From the NCBI GenBank assembly GCA_017937765.1, contig JAGBCY010000011.1:1-42530 (forward strand): a stretch of 42,530 nt of DNA. Reading direction: 5' to 3'. How positions within the stretch are numbered: the first letter of the stretch is position 1; the number at the start of each line of letters is the position of its first letter. The notes beneath the pieces were generated by a model, which saw only the letters and a list, made by a program, of their open reading frames with translations, searched no databases and was not told the origin of the DNA. Shown piece by piece: positions 1-8,118 of this stretch. The position numbers and the translations under genes are program-made. Source of the stretch: Alistipes sp. (GTDB taxonomy: Bacteria > Bacteroidota > Bacteroidia > Bacteroidales > Rikenellaceae).

Positions 1-49
1 TAAGGGTAAGAAGAAGACTGTAGCAAACAAGAAAAAGGCAACTAAGTAA
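1..49 (+). CDS. rpsM: 30S ribosomal protein S13, C-terminal end (partial)
   Basis: Only the last 15 codons are inside the window, reading KGKKKTVANKKKATK and ending at TAA 47-49. This Lys-rich tail with TVANKKK is typical of Bacteroidota S13, and S13 directly precedes S11 in the alpha operon. The gene continues to the left of the window. The call rests on the tail motif plus synteny with the four complete genes that follow. Confidence 0.88.
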   Translation, partial: KGKKKTVANKKKATK

Positions 50-61
50 TATTAGAGAGTT

Positions 62-451
62 ATGGCAAAGAAAACTGGAACAGTTAAGAAGAAGGTTGTT
101 AAGGTTTCGGCTCAGGGTATGGCTTTCGTACACTCTACCTTCAACAACGTTATCGTAACCATCACCAACGAGGTTGGTGAGGTCATCAGCTGGTCATCAG
201 CCGGTAAGATGGGCTTCCGTGGTTCTAAGAAGAATACTCCCTATGCTGCCCAGACAGCTGCTGCTGACTGCGCAAAGGTTGCTTACGATATGGGTTTGCG
301 TAAGGTTAAGGTTTATGTTAAGGGTCCCGGTCAGGGTCGTGAGTCAGCCGTTCGTACCATCCACGGTGCTGGTATCGAGGTTATGGAGATCATCGACGTT
401 ACTCCGCTGCCCCACAATGGCTGTCGCGCTCCCAACCGTCGTCGTGTATAA
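62..451 (+). CDS. rpsK: 30S ribosomal protein S11
   Basis: A 129-residue S11 protein, which forms part of the 30S platform and contacts 16S rRNA near the mRNA exit side. The sequence shows the S11 signatures [12 protein letters not shown] near residue 26, the [18 protein letters not shown] block near residues 90-107, and the basic C-terminal tail [12 protein letters not shown]. Length is normal for the family. It starts 12 bp after rpsM and belongs to the same operon. An 80-bp spacer separates it from rpsD, with no terminator hairpin visible in it. Confidence 0.98.
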   Translation: MAKKTGTVKKKVVKVSAQGMAFVHSTFNNVIVTITNEVGEVISWSSAGKMGFRGSKKNTPYAAQTAAADCAKVAYDMGLRKVKVYVKGPGQGRESAVRTIHGAGIEVMEIIDVTPLPHNGCRAPNRRRV

Positions 452-531
452 TGTCGGGTGACGTGGTACATTACGCATTGGAAGCATAACAGTATTAAAC
501 ACTTAATTTACAGTTAAATAGAATAAAGATT

Positions 532-1140
532 ATGGCAAGATATATAGGACCTAAGTCGAAGATCGCCCGTCGTTTTGGCGAGGCTATTTACGGTGCTGAC
601 AAAGTTCTTGAGAAGCGCAACTTCCCTCCCGGTCAGCACGGTCTTGCTCGCCAGCGTAAGAAGAATTCGGAGTATGGCGAGCAGCTTTCTGAGAAGCAGA
701 AGGCTAAGTACACTTACGGCATTTTGGAGAAGCAGTTTGCACGCACTTATGAGGCAGCAGCTCGTATGGGTGGTATCACCGGCGAGAACCTTCTCAAGTT
801 GTTGGAGTGCCGTTTGGATAATGTTGTTTACCGTTTGGGTATCGCTCCCACACGTGCAGCTGCACGTCAGCTCGTATCGCACCGCCACATCTGCGTTAAT
901 GGTAATGTAGTGAACATTCCTTCGTACGCATTGAAGGTAGGCGACGTAGTATCTGTTCGTGAGAAGTCTAAGACTTTGGAGGTTATCACCGAGTCGCTTT
1001 CGGGTGCATCGCGCAGCCGTTACGCTTGGTTGGAGTGGGACAACGCTTCAATGAGCGGCAAGTTCCTCCAGAGCCCTGAGCGTGAGGAGATTCCCGAGAA
1101 CATCAAGGAGCAGCTTATCGTCGAGTTGTACTCTAAGTAG
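532..1140 (+). CDS. rpsD: 30S ribosomal protein S4
   Basis: A 202-residue S4, a primary 16S rRNA-binding protein of the 30S body and in many bacteria a translational regulator of the alpha operon. The N-terminus [17 protein letters not shown] is typical. The S4 RNA-binding domain is seen around residues 92-155, including the [20 protein letters not shown] region and SHRHICVNG. The order S13-S11-S4-alpha-L17 is the canonical one. No Cys-rich zinc knuckle is visible at the N-terminus. Confidence 0.98.
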   Translation: MARYIGPKSKIARRFGEAIYGADKVLEKRNFPPGQHGLARQRKKNSEYGEQLSEKQKAKYTYGILEKQFARTYEAAARMGGITGENLLKLLECRLDNVVYRLGIAPTRAAARQLVSHRHICVNGNVVNIPSYALKVGDVVSVREKSKTLEVITESLSGASRSRYAWLEWDNASMSGKFLQSPEREEIPENIKEQLIVELYSK

Positions 1141-1164
1141 TAAATTACAAACAAATTCAATATT

Positions 1165-2157
1165 ATGGCAATATTAGCATTCCAAAAGCCTGAAAAGGTC
1201 ATCATGCTGGAGTCGACTTCATCGTTCGGCAAGTTTGAGTTTCGTCCGTTGGAGCCCGGTTACGGTATGACTGTCGGAAACGCTTTGCGCCGTGTGTTGC
1301 TCTCATCGTTGGAGGGTTATGCTATCACGACCGTGAAGGTTGCCGGCGTGAACAATGAGTTCGCCGCCGTTCCCGGTGTGATGGAGGGTATGATCGAGAT
1401 TATCCTTAATCTCAAGCAGGTACGTTTCATCCGCACTGTCGATAACGAGGAGGCCGAGAAGGTCTCTATCAACGTAGCGGGTGTAACCGAGCTTACCGCA
1501 GGTTATATCTCAAACTACCTCTCATTCTTCAAGGTCTTGAACCCCGAGTTGGTTATTTGCCACCTCGCTCCCGGTACAAAGATGCAGATGACCATTACCA
1601 TCGGTAAGGGTCGCGGCTATGTGCCCTCGGAGGAGAACGCGGGCATCGAGAAGGATGTTGACACGCTCCCCATCGACTCGATCTTCACTCCCATTAAGAA
1701 CGTCAAGTACTCTATCGAGGACTACCGTGTCGAGCAGAAGACCGACTACGAGAAGTTGAATTTGGAGATTACTACAGACGGCTCGATTCATCCGAAGGAT
1801 GCGTTGAAGGAGGCTGCCAAGATTCTTATCCAGCACTTTATGCTCTTCTCAGACGAGAAGATTACCATCGACGAGGAGGAGCAGCAGGGTGTTGAGGAGT
1901 TCGATGAGAGCATCTTGCATATGCGCCAGCTCTTGAAGACCAAGCTCGCCGATCAGGACTTGAGCGTACGTGCGCTCAACTGCTTGAAGGCTGCCGATGT
2001 CGACACTGTTGGCGACCTTGTTAAGCTCCATCGCAACGAGTTGTTGAAGTTCCGTAACTTCGGTAAGAAGTCGCTCACGGAGCTCGACGAGTTGTTGGCG
2101 ACACTCAACCTTAAGTTCGGTATGGACGTATCTATCTACAAACTTGATAAAGATTAA
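1165..2157 (+). CDS. rpoA: DNA-directed RNA polymerase subunit alpha
   Basis: The 330-residue alpha subunit that dimerises to nucleate RNA polymerase assembly. The N-terminal domain (about 1-230) includes the [31 protein letters not shown] block. An acidic linker ([13 protein letters not shown]) follows. The C-terminal DNA/activator-binding domain (about 255-325) has the helix-hairpin-helix region around [15 protein letters not shown] and [13 protein letters not shown]. Length is normal. The stop is two bases before rplQ, so the two are probably translated from one message. Confidence 0.98.
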   Translation: MAILAFQKPEKVIMLESTSSFGKFEFRPLEPGYGMTVGNALRRVLLSSLEGYAITTVKVAGVNNEFAAVPGVMEGMIEIILNLKQVRFIRTVDNEEAEKVSINVAGVTELTAGYISNYLSFFKVLNPELVICHLAPGTKMQMTITIGKGRGYVPSEENAGIEKDVDTLPIDSIFTPIKNVKYSIEDYRVEQKTDYEKLNLEITTDGSIHPKDALKEAAKILIQHFMLFSDEKITIDEEEQQGVEEFDESILHMRQLLKTKLADQDLSVRALNCLKAADVDTVGDLVKLHRNELLKFRNFGKKSLTELDELLATLNLKFGMDVSIYKLDKD

Positions 2158-2159
2158 TT

Positions 2160-2723
2160 ATGAGACACAATAAGAATTTTAATCATCTTGGCAGACAGGC
2201 CGGCCACCGTAAGGCTATGCTCTCAAATATGGCATCGTCGCTCATTCTGCACAAGCGTATTCAGACTACTGTAGCTAAGGCTAAGGCTGTACAGAAGTTC
2301 ATCGAGCCTCTCGTAACCAAGTCTAAGGAGGACACTACTCACTCACGTCGTGTAGTATTCTCATACTTGAAGCAGAAGGAGGCAGTAACGGAGTTGTTCC
2401 GCACTATCGCTCCTAAGATTATGGAGCGTCCCGGTGGTTACACTCGTATCCTTAAGACTGGCTTCCGTCTTGGTGACGGTGCTGATATGTGTATCATCGA
2501 GTTCGTTGACTTCAACGAGACTTACACATTCGGTCGCGAGGCTGCAACCGTAGCTACTGAGGCTAAGCCTAAGACTCGTCGTTCACGCAAGAAGTCTACC
2601 GATGCTGCTGAGGATGCAACTGTTGTTGCTGAGAAGAAGGCAGCTAAGAACGCTCCTAAGGCTGCAGCAAAGGCTTCAGCTGCTAAGGGTGCGAAGAAGA
2701 CTAACGTAGGCAAGAAAATGTAA
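2160..2723 (+). CDS. rplQ: 50S ribosomal protein L17 with Lys/Ala-rich tail
   Basis: L17 sits near the peptide exit side of the large subunit. The conserved core is residues 1 to about 125: [20 protein letters not shown], then [15 protein letters not shown] and [17 protein letters not shown]. Residues from about 133 to 187 are a low-complexity Lys/Ala extension ([19 protein letters not shown]) not found in short L17 proteins such as that of E. coli (127 residues); such tails are common in Bacteroidota. It is the last gene of the operon and is followed by hairpins. Confidence 0.97.
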   Translation: MRHNKNFNHLGRQAGHRKAMLSNMASSLILHKRIQTTVAKAKAVQKFIEPLVTKSKEDTTHSRRVVFSYLKQKEAVTELFRTIAPKIMERPGGYTRILKTGFRLGDGADMCIIEFVDFNETYTFGREAATVATEAKPKTRRSRKKSTDAAEDATVVAEKKAAKNAPKAAAKASAAKGAKKTNVGKKM

Positions 2724-2770
2724 TTATAATTTCTTGTGATAAGGGGTCATCTGCGACCCATCTAAAAAGC

Positions 2771-2820
2771 AAGACCCCACGGGCTGTACGTCAAAGTACT
2801 ATCCCGTGGGGATCTTCTTT
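2771..2820 (+). terminator. Rho-independent terminator of the ribosomal alpha operon
   Basis: Arms 2771-2783 and 2803-2816 pair through CCCCACGGG/CCCGTGGGG with one bulged base, followed by TTCTTTT. The 19-base loop contains an inner GTAC/GTAC pair. It lies 47 bp after the rplQ stop. The hairpin core resembles the second hairpin at 2893-2946. Confidence 0.8.
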
Positions 2821-2892
2821 TCAGATAGGCTACATCTAACCTCTTCTCGCAAGAAATTTTTGTGTAAGCCGCATTTTGCGGCACATCCCCCA

Positions 2893-2946
2893 AAAATAGA
2901 CTACCTCGGGCTGTACTATGCGTACTGTCCCGTGGTAGTCTATTTT
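2893..2946. repeat. Second, related hairpin downstream of rplQ
   Basis: Arms 2893-2910 and 2929-2946 (AAAATAGACTACC pairing with GGTAGTCTATTTT, then CGGG/CCCG) form a stem of about 18 bp. The inner part (CGGGCTGTAC and GTACTGTCCCG) matches the first hairpin at 2781-2805, while the outer stem differs. A third small hairpin, GCCGCA-TTT-TGCGGC, lies between them at 2868-2882. It could be a backup or bidirectional terminator, or a copy of a small dispersed repeat. Confidence 0.65.
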
Positions 2947-3047
2947 GTGATGCGTCATATCTCACGGCTTTGGTCTCGAGCGACGTTTATCGCGATTAGC
3001 CTCGTCCCTCATTTAGAATACAATACAAATAAAAATCGGTAAAAAAT

Positions 3048-3078
3048 TTTGCACTTCGGCCAAAAAATCATAAATTTG
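3048..3078 (+). promoter_or_regulatory. Bacteroidota-type promoter for the first lipoprotein gene
   Basis: TTTG at 3048-3051 and TAAATTTG at 3071-3078 are 19 bp apart, a full match to the TTTG-N19-TAnnTTTG consensus. It would leave a leader of about 165 nt before the start at 3253. No riboswitch fold was recognised in that leader. Confidence 0.75.
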
Positions 3079-3252
3079 TGCAATGGATAGTGTTTTAATT
3101 TATTGAGACCCGAGAATAGGAGACTGTAAGCCCATAAAATAGTGTCACGCGAAACAAAGAAGAGGTCGCTGTGAGATTAGGGAACGGATAAAAAGTAGGC
3201 AAAATATTTAGTTGTGAAAACAATATAATAACCTAATAATCAATCTAAAGCT

Positions 3253-5466
3253 ATGAGAAAATTTCGCTGGATGATGATGCTTATGATGGCCACGATGCTA
3301 TCTGCAGTATCTTGTACTGAGACCCCTGATGAGCCTAAAAAGCCCGACACTCCCGACACACCGGACACTCCTACGGAGCTTACGTTCGATGTAGAGATTT
3401 CGGAGGTGACTAAGACGACTATGACCTTCAACGTAACACCTTCGGACTTGGAGGCTGAGTACTTCTGCTTCGTTTACGACAAGGTGTCGGCTGACGACTT
3501 TACTAAGGATCAGTACCTCGTATCGGCTATCTATCAGGAGATTACCGAGGAGGCTTCGAACAAGGGTATGACCTTTGCGGAGTATATGCCCACGCTCTTG
3601 GACAAGGGTGTTATCGAGGGCGGTTGCTTTGAGGGTCTTGCTGCTGAGACCGACTACTACCTCATCATCTTTGGTGTTGATGCCGAGAACAACTTCAAGG
3701 CAGACGCCAACCTCGTAAAGATCGAGTTTACCACATTGTCAGTCTCTATGACAGAGTGCACCTTCGACGTTACCGTTAACGTTGATGGCAACGCTGTTGA
3801 GTTTGTGGTTGTTCCTTCGGATAAGGATGCCTACTGGCACTTGATCTCTGTTGAGGAGGCTATGTACAACTACTACGTTAACGACCCCGAGGGCTATATG
3901 ATGTCTGACGAGGCCTTCTACCTCACATACTTCAACAACGAGATTGAGCAGTACCGTGGTATGGGCTACACCGACGAGCAGATTATGACCTTGATCATCC
4001 CTAAGGGTGACCAGGTACTTGGTGCTAAGGGCCTTACTGCTAACACGAAGTATGTCTACCTCATCGCAGGTCTTACTATCGACGCTGATGGTGCTTACGT
4101 GACTACGCCCATCTATATGGGTGACTACACTACGGGTGCTCCTGCTCAGACCGACCTTACGTTCGACATCTCGGTAACCGACATTACCGACACTCGCGCT
4201 GCAATCCTTATCACCCCCTCGAAGAACAACGAGACCTACTGCTGGATGATTGGCCACTGGGATGGCGTGCAGACAGCTCAGGAGATTATGGATGGCATCG
4301 TGGCAGCTTATGGTTCTTGGATGAACAGCGGTATGATGCTCTACTCGGGCGTTCAGGACTACACTGGCGGCCCCGGTAGCCCCTACAAGTACACGCTCGA
4401 TGCTCCCGATACGGACTACTACGTTATCGCCTTCGGTTACGCTGGTGGCATTACCTCTGAGCCCGAGATGGTTACCTTCCACTCAGCTCCCGCTCCCGAC
4501 CCCAGCACCGTTGAGTTCAATATGACAGCTACGAACATCAGCCCTTATAGCGCAGATGTAAACGTATCGGTATCTTCGGAGTCGGTTTACTACTCAGCAA
4601 GTATGATGGATCCCGCATTGTGGGACGAGGCTACCCTTATCGAGGAGTTCAACGCTGGCTTCGACGAGATGTTTGCAATGCAGCAGATGTTCGATCCTAA
4701 CGTTACCGTTGCACAGATGCTTGCTACCTACTACTTCCGTGGCAACCGTCAGCTCCAGGCAACAGGTCTCCTCCCCGAGACTACAGTTATGGGCTACATC
4801 GTTGTTCTCGACAGCAAGACTGGCCACGTTGCTCGCGTCCTCACATATCCCGACCTCGCTACTACCAAGAAGCTCGGCAACCTCACTCCTACTGTTGAGC
4901 TCGTAGGCTACTACTCTGGCGATGAGGAGAACGGTTCTGTATTCGGTCAGCCGGCGGCAACAAGGGGTAAGGCTATCACCGTTGTTAAGTATGACAACTT
5001 GGAGGGTGCTCGTAGCCTCTTCACCTATTCTCTTGAGGGTGATGCTGCTAACTCGGTAGGTTATCCCGACACAGAGATCTGGAGGTTGTGCTATGGTGCT
5101 TGGAACTCTTGCAAGCTCACTTCACCTTACACCTTCTACGTGGCTACTTGGAACGAGGACCTCACGGCTCTTGCTTATGTAATCGACAACGATGGTCTTA
5201 TGGGAGGTTTCGGTCGCGCTCTCACTCGTGCTACTGCTGAGGAGAAGGGCAAGATCGAGGATTTGAAGGCATTGGTTGACGAGCTCAACGCTGCCGAGAA
5301 GAGCAGCCTCGCTATGCCTAAGTCATTGGTTGTTAACGAGGAGCCCGTTGCTGCACCCGCAGCACACGTTGCTGTTCGCGAGCAGGCCGTAGAGGCTGCA
5401 GCCGAGGTTGCACCTTACACTGTAATGCAGCTCGACTACGTTCGTCCCTTCTACCTTCGCAAGTAA
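3253..5466 (+). CDS. Surface lipoprotein with four FN3-like repeats
   Basis: A 737-residue lipoprotein of unknown function. The signal peptide ends in a lipobox (LSAVSC, lipidated Cys21), followed by a DTP-rich linker (KPDTPDTPDTP). Four beta-sandwich-like repeats begin near residues 43 (LTFDVEISEV), 169 (CTFDVTVNVDG), 302 (LTFDISVTDI) and 420 (VEFNMTATNI). The first three or four close with a strand such as TDYYLIIFGVD or TKYVYLIAGL, as in fibronectin III-like folds. A C-terminal module starts at the block GDEENGSVFG near residue 556. The next gene (5727) has the same architecture, so the two are paralogues. No catalytic motif is visible. It is probably exported to the outer membrane; binding of a glycan or protein is only a guess. 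It has its own promoter. Confidence 0.85.
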   Translation: MRKFRWMMMLMMATMLSAVSCTETPDEPKKPDTPDTPDTPTELTFDVEISEVTKTTMTFNVTPSDLEAEYFCFVYDKVSADDFTKDQYLVSAIYQEITEEASNKGMTFAEYMPTLLDKGVIEGGCFEGLAAETDYYLIIFGVDAENNFKADANLVKIEFTTLSVSMTECTFDVTVNVDGNAVEFVVVPSDKDAYWHLISVEEAMYNYYVNDPEGYMMSDEAFYLTYFNNEIEQYRGMGYTDEQIMTLIIPKGDQVLGAKGLTANTKYVYLIAGLTIDADGAYVTTPIYMGDYTTGAPAQTDLTFDISVTDITDTRAAILITPSKNNETYCWMIGHWDGVQTAQEIMDGIVAAYGSWMNSGMMLYSGVQDYTGGPGSPYKYTLDAPDTDYYVIAFGYAGGITSEPEMVTFHSAPAPDPSTVEFNMTATNISPYSADVNVSVSSESVYYSASMMDPALWDEATLIEEFNAGFDEMFAMQQMFDPNVTVAQMLATYYFRGNRQLQATGLLPETTVMGYIVVLDSKTGHVARVLTYPDLATTKKLGNLTPTVELVGYYSGDEENGSVFGQPAATRGKAITVVKYDNLEGARSLFTYSLEGDAANSVGYPDTEIWRLCYGAWNSCKLTSPYTFYVATWNEDLTALAYVIDNDGLMGGFGRALTRATAEEKGKIEDLKALVDELNAAEKSSLAMPKSLVVNEEPVAAPAAHVAVREQAVEAAAEVAPYTVMQLDYVRPFYLRK

Positions 5467-5513
5467 TATCGTTTCGAAGGCTATTGACTAATATTTAGAC
5501 TCTTGCCCCGAGC

Positions 5514-5544
5514 GGGGGACCTCGTGTCTCCCACCCGGGGTGGG
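5514..5544. other. GC-rich inverted repeats after the lipoprotein gene
   Basis: GGGGGAC (5514-5520) can pair with GTCTCCC (5526-5532), and CCCACCC overlaps GGGGTGGG at 5530-5544. No T-run follows, so this is only a weak terminator candidate. Confidence 0.35.
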
Positions 5545-5579
5545 TCATAAGATAGCGAGCTGCCAAGTTGGGCAAACGT

Positions 5580-5700
5580 CCTAAGTCGGTTGGAGGCCGA
5601 TGCCCTTAGATGGGTGGAGGCTGATGCACTTAGATGGGTGGAGGCTGACGTTCTTAAGTCGGTCGGGACCAATGTCCTAAGAAAGTTTGGAGGCTACTAT
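5580..5700. repeat. Degenerate 24-bp tandem repeat, five units
   Basis: Units at 5580-5603, 5604-5627, 5628-5651, 5652-5675 and 5676-5700 (the last is 25 bp) share the pattern CTTAGATGGGTGGAGGCTGA with variation; units 2 and 3 are nearly identical. The array fills the spacer just upstream of the second lipoprotein gene. The minus strand stays open across it with an 8-residue period, but there is no credible start or gene there. No clear promoter was seen between the array and 5727. Confidence 0.85.
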
Positions 5701-5726
5701 CCTAAAAATTAATATAATACAGACTT

Positions 5727-8042
5727 ATGAGAAGATTTAATTGGTTGATGACCATATTGGCGACAGGAGCTATGACCTTTGCTGCCTGCGGTGAGGATCC
5801 TACAAAGACCCCCGATAAGCCCGATACTCCCGATACTCCCGATACTCCCGTAGATAAGGAGTTGACCTTCAGCGTGGAGCTCGGCGATGTTACACGCACG
5901 ACGGTGACCTACACCGCAACACCCTCGGACCTCAAGGCCAACTACTTAGCCGTTGCCTACGAGGCTCAGGCTGTCGAGCAGTGCGATACGGATGCCGATA
6001 TCGTGGCGATGATCTATGCCGATATGGAGGAGTATGCCTCGTCGATCGGTAAAACGTTCGACAGCTATGTGGCTGAGAATGTGGCTAAGGGTAAGCGCGA
6101 GGGTGTGAAGATCACGGGTCTTAATTCGGGCTCGAACTACTACCTCTTGCTCTTTGGTGTCGATGCGGCGGATGGCTATAAGGCTACGAGCGATGTGTCG
6201 CTCACACGCTTTAAGACCGTGAGCGCGGAGCTTAGCCCTTGCACCTTCGCCCTCAAGGCTGAGCCCTATCTCAACAGTGCAGCAATCTCGGTTACGCCCA
6301 GCATCACATCGGAGGATTGGACGCTTGTCAACGTCGATGTAGAGACGTTGCAGAGCTACACCGCAGCCGATGGCGAGTATGGCTGGACTAAGGAGCAGTA
6401 CTTCGCTTACTACGTGCAGACCGAGATCGACAACCTCCGTGCCGAGGGTCTCAGCGACGAGGCTATCCGTGTGAAGCTCATCTACAAGGGTGCACGTACG
6501 CTCTATGCTGGCGGCCTCAAGGCTAAGACGAAGTATGCTTGCTTCGCAGCTGGTGTTCAGCTCGATAGCGAGGGTTTGTGGGTAAGCACCGAGCTTAAGG
6601 AGTTGCGCTACAACTCTGGTGAGCAGGCTGCAAGCGACCTCACGTTCGACATCGAGGTATCTAACATCGGCCACTACTCTGCCGATGTTGTCATCACACC
6701 TTCGGACCTCAATGCCGAGTACTACTACTACATCGGTTACATCGACACTCCGAAGAGCAATATGAAGCCTATCGACATCGCCAACAGCGCGGTTACGGAG
6801 TATATCTACTACTGGGAGAACTACACCGAGCTTAAGCATCGCGATCCCGTGAAGGGCGTTGTCAACCTTACGGGTGAGAATCAGGTTGAGCTTAATATCG
6901 CTGAGACTGAGTACTATATCGTGGCTTTCAGCTTCGAGCCTAACCCTACATATGGTCAGCTCATCAACGAGGAGACTGGCGAGTACGACCAGAACCCCGG
7001 CACTATCACCTCGGCTCCTGTCTACGTGTCGTTCGTGACCTCGGAGCAGGGTGATCCTATGACTGCGGAGTTTGAGTTCAGTGTTTCGGATGTTGGCCCT
7101 TACGACTTCACGCTTAAGATCGACGCAAGTGATCCTACGATCTACTATCAGCCCGGTATCGGCTATGCCGACAGCTTTGATCCTAATGTCGCTATGGCCG
7201 ATGCCAGCGCGTTGCTTGCCCAGGTTATGGAGATGTGTATGACGGGTCAGAGCCCCTCGTTGACTATTCAGGAGGCCTTGGAGGAGAAGTGTAACCACCT
7301 CTATCGCAACGGCGATGGCGAGTACTATATTGCTAACCTTCAGCCCGAGAGAGAGTATATCGGCTATGTCTTGGCTATCGACACCGAGACGGGTAAGTTC
7401 GTTCGTTGCGTATATAGCGACGTCATCGCTACGACCACGACGCCCGGCAGCGTTAATCCCGCTGTGGAGCTTCTCGGCGTATATAACGGCGACGAGGAGA
7501 ACGGCTCGATCTTTGGCGATGCTAATCTGACGCAGGGTCGTCCTATCGTGGCTGTTAAGCACACTGGCGCAGAGGATGCTACGGCACTCTTTAGCGCGAT
7601 CTCGACGGATGCCTACGACGATGTCGTGAAGCTCTCGGACCAGTATATCATCGCGAGCTTCCGCGGCTACTGGCAGAGCGTCAACCTCACGATTCCCTAC
7701 CACTTCTTCGTGGCTGAGTGGGATACCGACCAGACCGTAGTGTCGTATGCTCAGGATGCCAATGGCTCGGAGGGTAAGGTTGCGCGCCTTGCTGTTAAGC
7801 CCGTTACGCCTGGTGATATCGAGGAGCTCAAGGGCTATGTCGATGCAGTGAATAACGCTACTCCTAAGGCATTTGCTAAGTCGCTTGTTATCAACGAGAA
7901 CTCGGAGCCTACGCTCGAGTGTACTTGGAGCGAGGCGGTGGGTGCTCCCCGCGCAGCAAAGGTTACTTACCACAAGGTTGAGCCTCTTGCTACGCAGAAC
8001 GACCTTGTTGAGGTTAAGGTTATCAAGACCTTCCGCTTCTAA
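5727..8042 (+). CDS. Surface lipoprotein, paralogue of the upstream lipoprotein
   Basis: A 771-residue lipoprotein with signal peptide and lipobox (TFAAC, Cys21), then a linker of DTP repeats (PDTPDTPDTP). Four repeats begin near residues 46 (LTFSVELGDV), 172 (CTFALKAEPY), 305 (LTFDIEVSNI) and 447 (AEFEFSVSDV), at almost the same spacing as in the 3253 gene. The C-terminal module starts with GDEENGSIFG near residue 588, matching the paralogue. Repeats resemble fibronectin III-like sandwiches, with closing strands such as SNYYLLLFGVD and TKYACFAAGV. Function is unknown; no active site is visible. It is followed by a strong terminator. A tandem duplication of an ancestral gene is the simplest origin. 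Confidence 0.85.
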   Translation: MRRFNWLMTILATGAMTFAACGEDPTKTPDKPDTPDTPDTPVDKELTFSVELGDVTRTTVTYTATPSDLKANYLAVAYEAQAVEQCDTDADIVAMIYADMEEYASSIGKTFDSYVAENVAKGKREGVKITGLNSGSNYYLLLFGVDAADGYKATSDVSLTRFKTVSAELSPCTFALKAEPYLNSAAISVTPSITSEDWTLVNVDVETLQSYTAADGEYGWTKEQYFAYYVQTEIDNLRAEGLSDEAIRVKLIYKGARTLYAGGLKAKTKYACFAAGVQLDSEGLWVSTELKELRYNSGEQAASDLTFDIEVSNIGHYSADVVITPSDLNAEYYYYIGYIDTPKSNMKPIDIANSAVTEYIYYWENYTELKHRDPVKGVVNLTGENQVELNIAETEYYIVAFSFEPNPTYGQLINEETGEYDQNPGTITSAPVYVSFVTSEQGDPMTAEFEFSVSDVGPYDFTLKIDASDPTIYYQPGIGYADSFDPNVAMADASALLAQVMEMCMTGQSPSLTIQEALEEKCNHLYRNGDGEYYIANLQPEREYIGYVLAIDTETGKFVRCVYSDVIATTTTPGSVNPAVELLGVYNGDEENGSIFGDANLTQGRPIVAVKHTGAEDATALFSAISTDAYDDVVKLSDQYIIASFRGYWQSVNLTIPYHFFVAEWDTDQTVVSYAQDANGSEGKVARLAVKPVTPGDIEELKGYVDAVNNATPKAFAKSLVINENSEPTLECTWSEAVGAPRAAKVTYHKVEPLATQNDLVEVKVIKTFRF

Positions 8043-8059
8043 TCGCAATATGTTAAGTT

Positions 8060-8099
8060 ATGGGGTGTTGGCCTGTGGGCTCGACACCCCATCTTATTT
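8060..8099 (+). terminator. Rho-independent terminator after the second lipoprotein gene
   Basis: An 11-bp stem, ATGGGGTGTTG (8060-8070) with CGACACCCCAT (8082-8092), with one G-T pair and an 11-base loop, followed by the T-rich CTTATTTC. Confidence 0.75.
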
Positions 8100-8118
8100 C
8101 TAATGCAAATATAATGTT

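Noticed and set aside
2762-2965. Small minus-strand ORF after rplQ
   Set aside because: It is formed by the paired hairpins; its repeated residues reflect the inverted repeats, not a protein.
5946-8048. 700-codon open frame antisense to the second lipoprotein gene
   Set aside because: It mirrors the biased codons (GAG, GCT, CTC) of the real gene; no signal peptide, domain or promoter fits, and the plus-strand frame has clear lipoprotein architecture.
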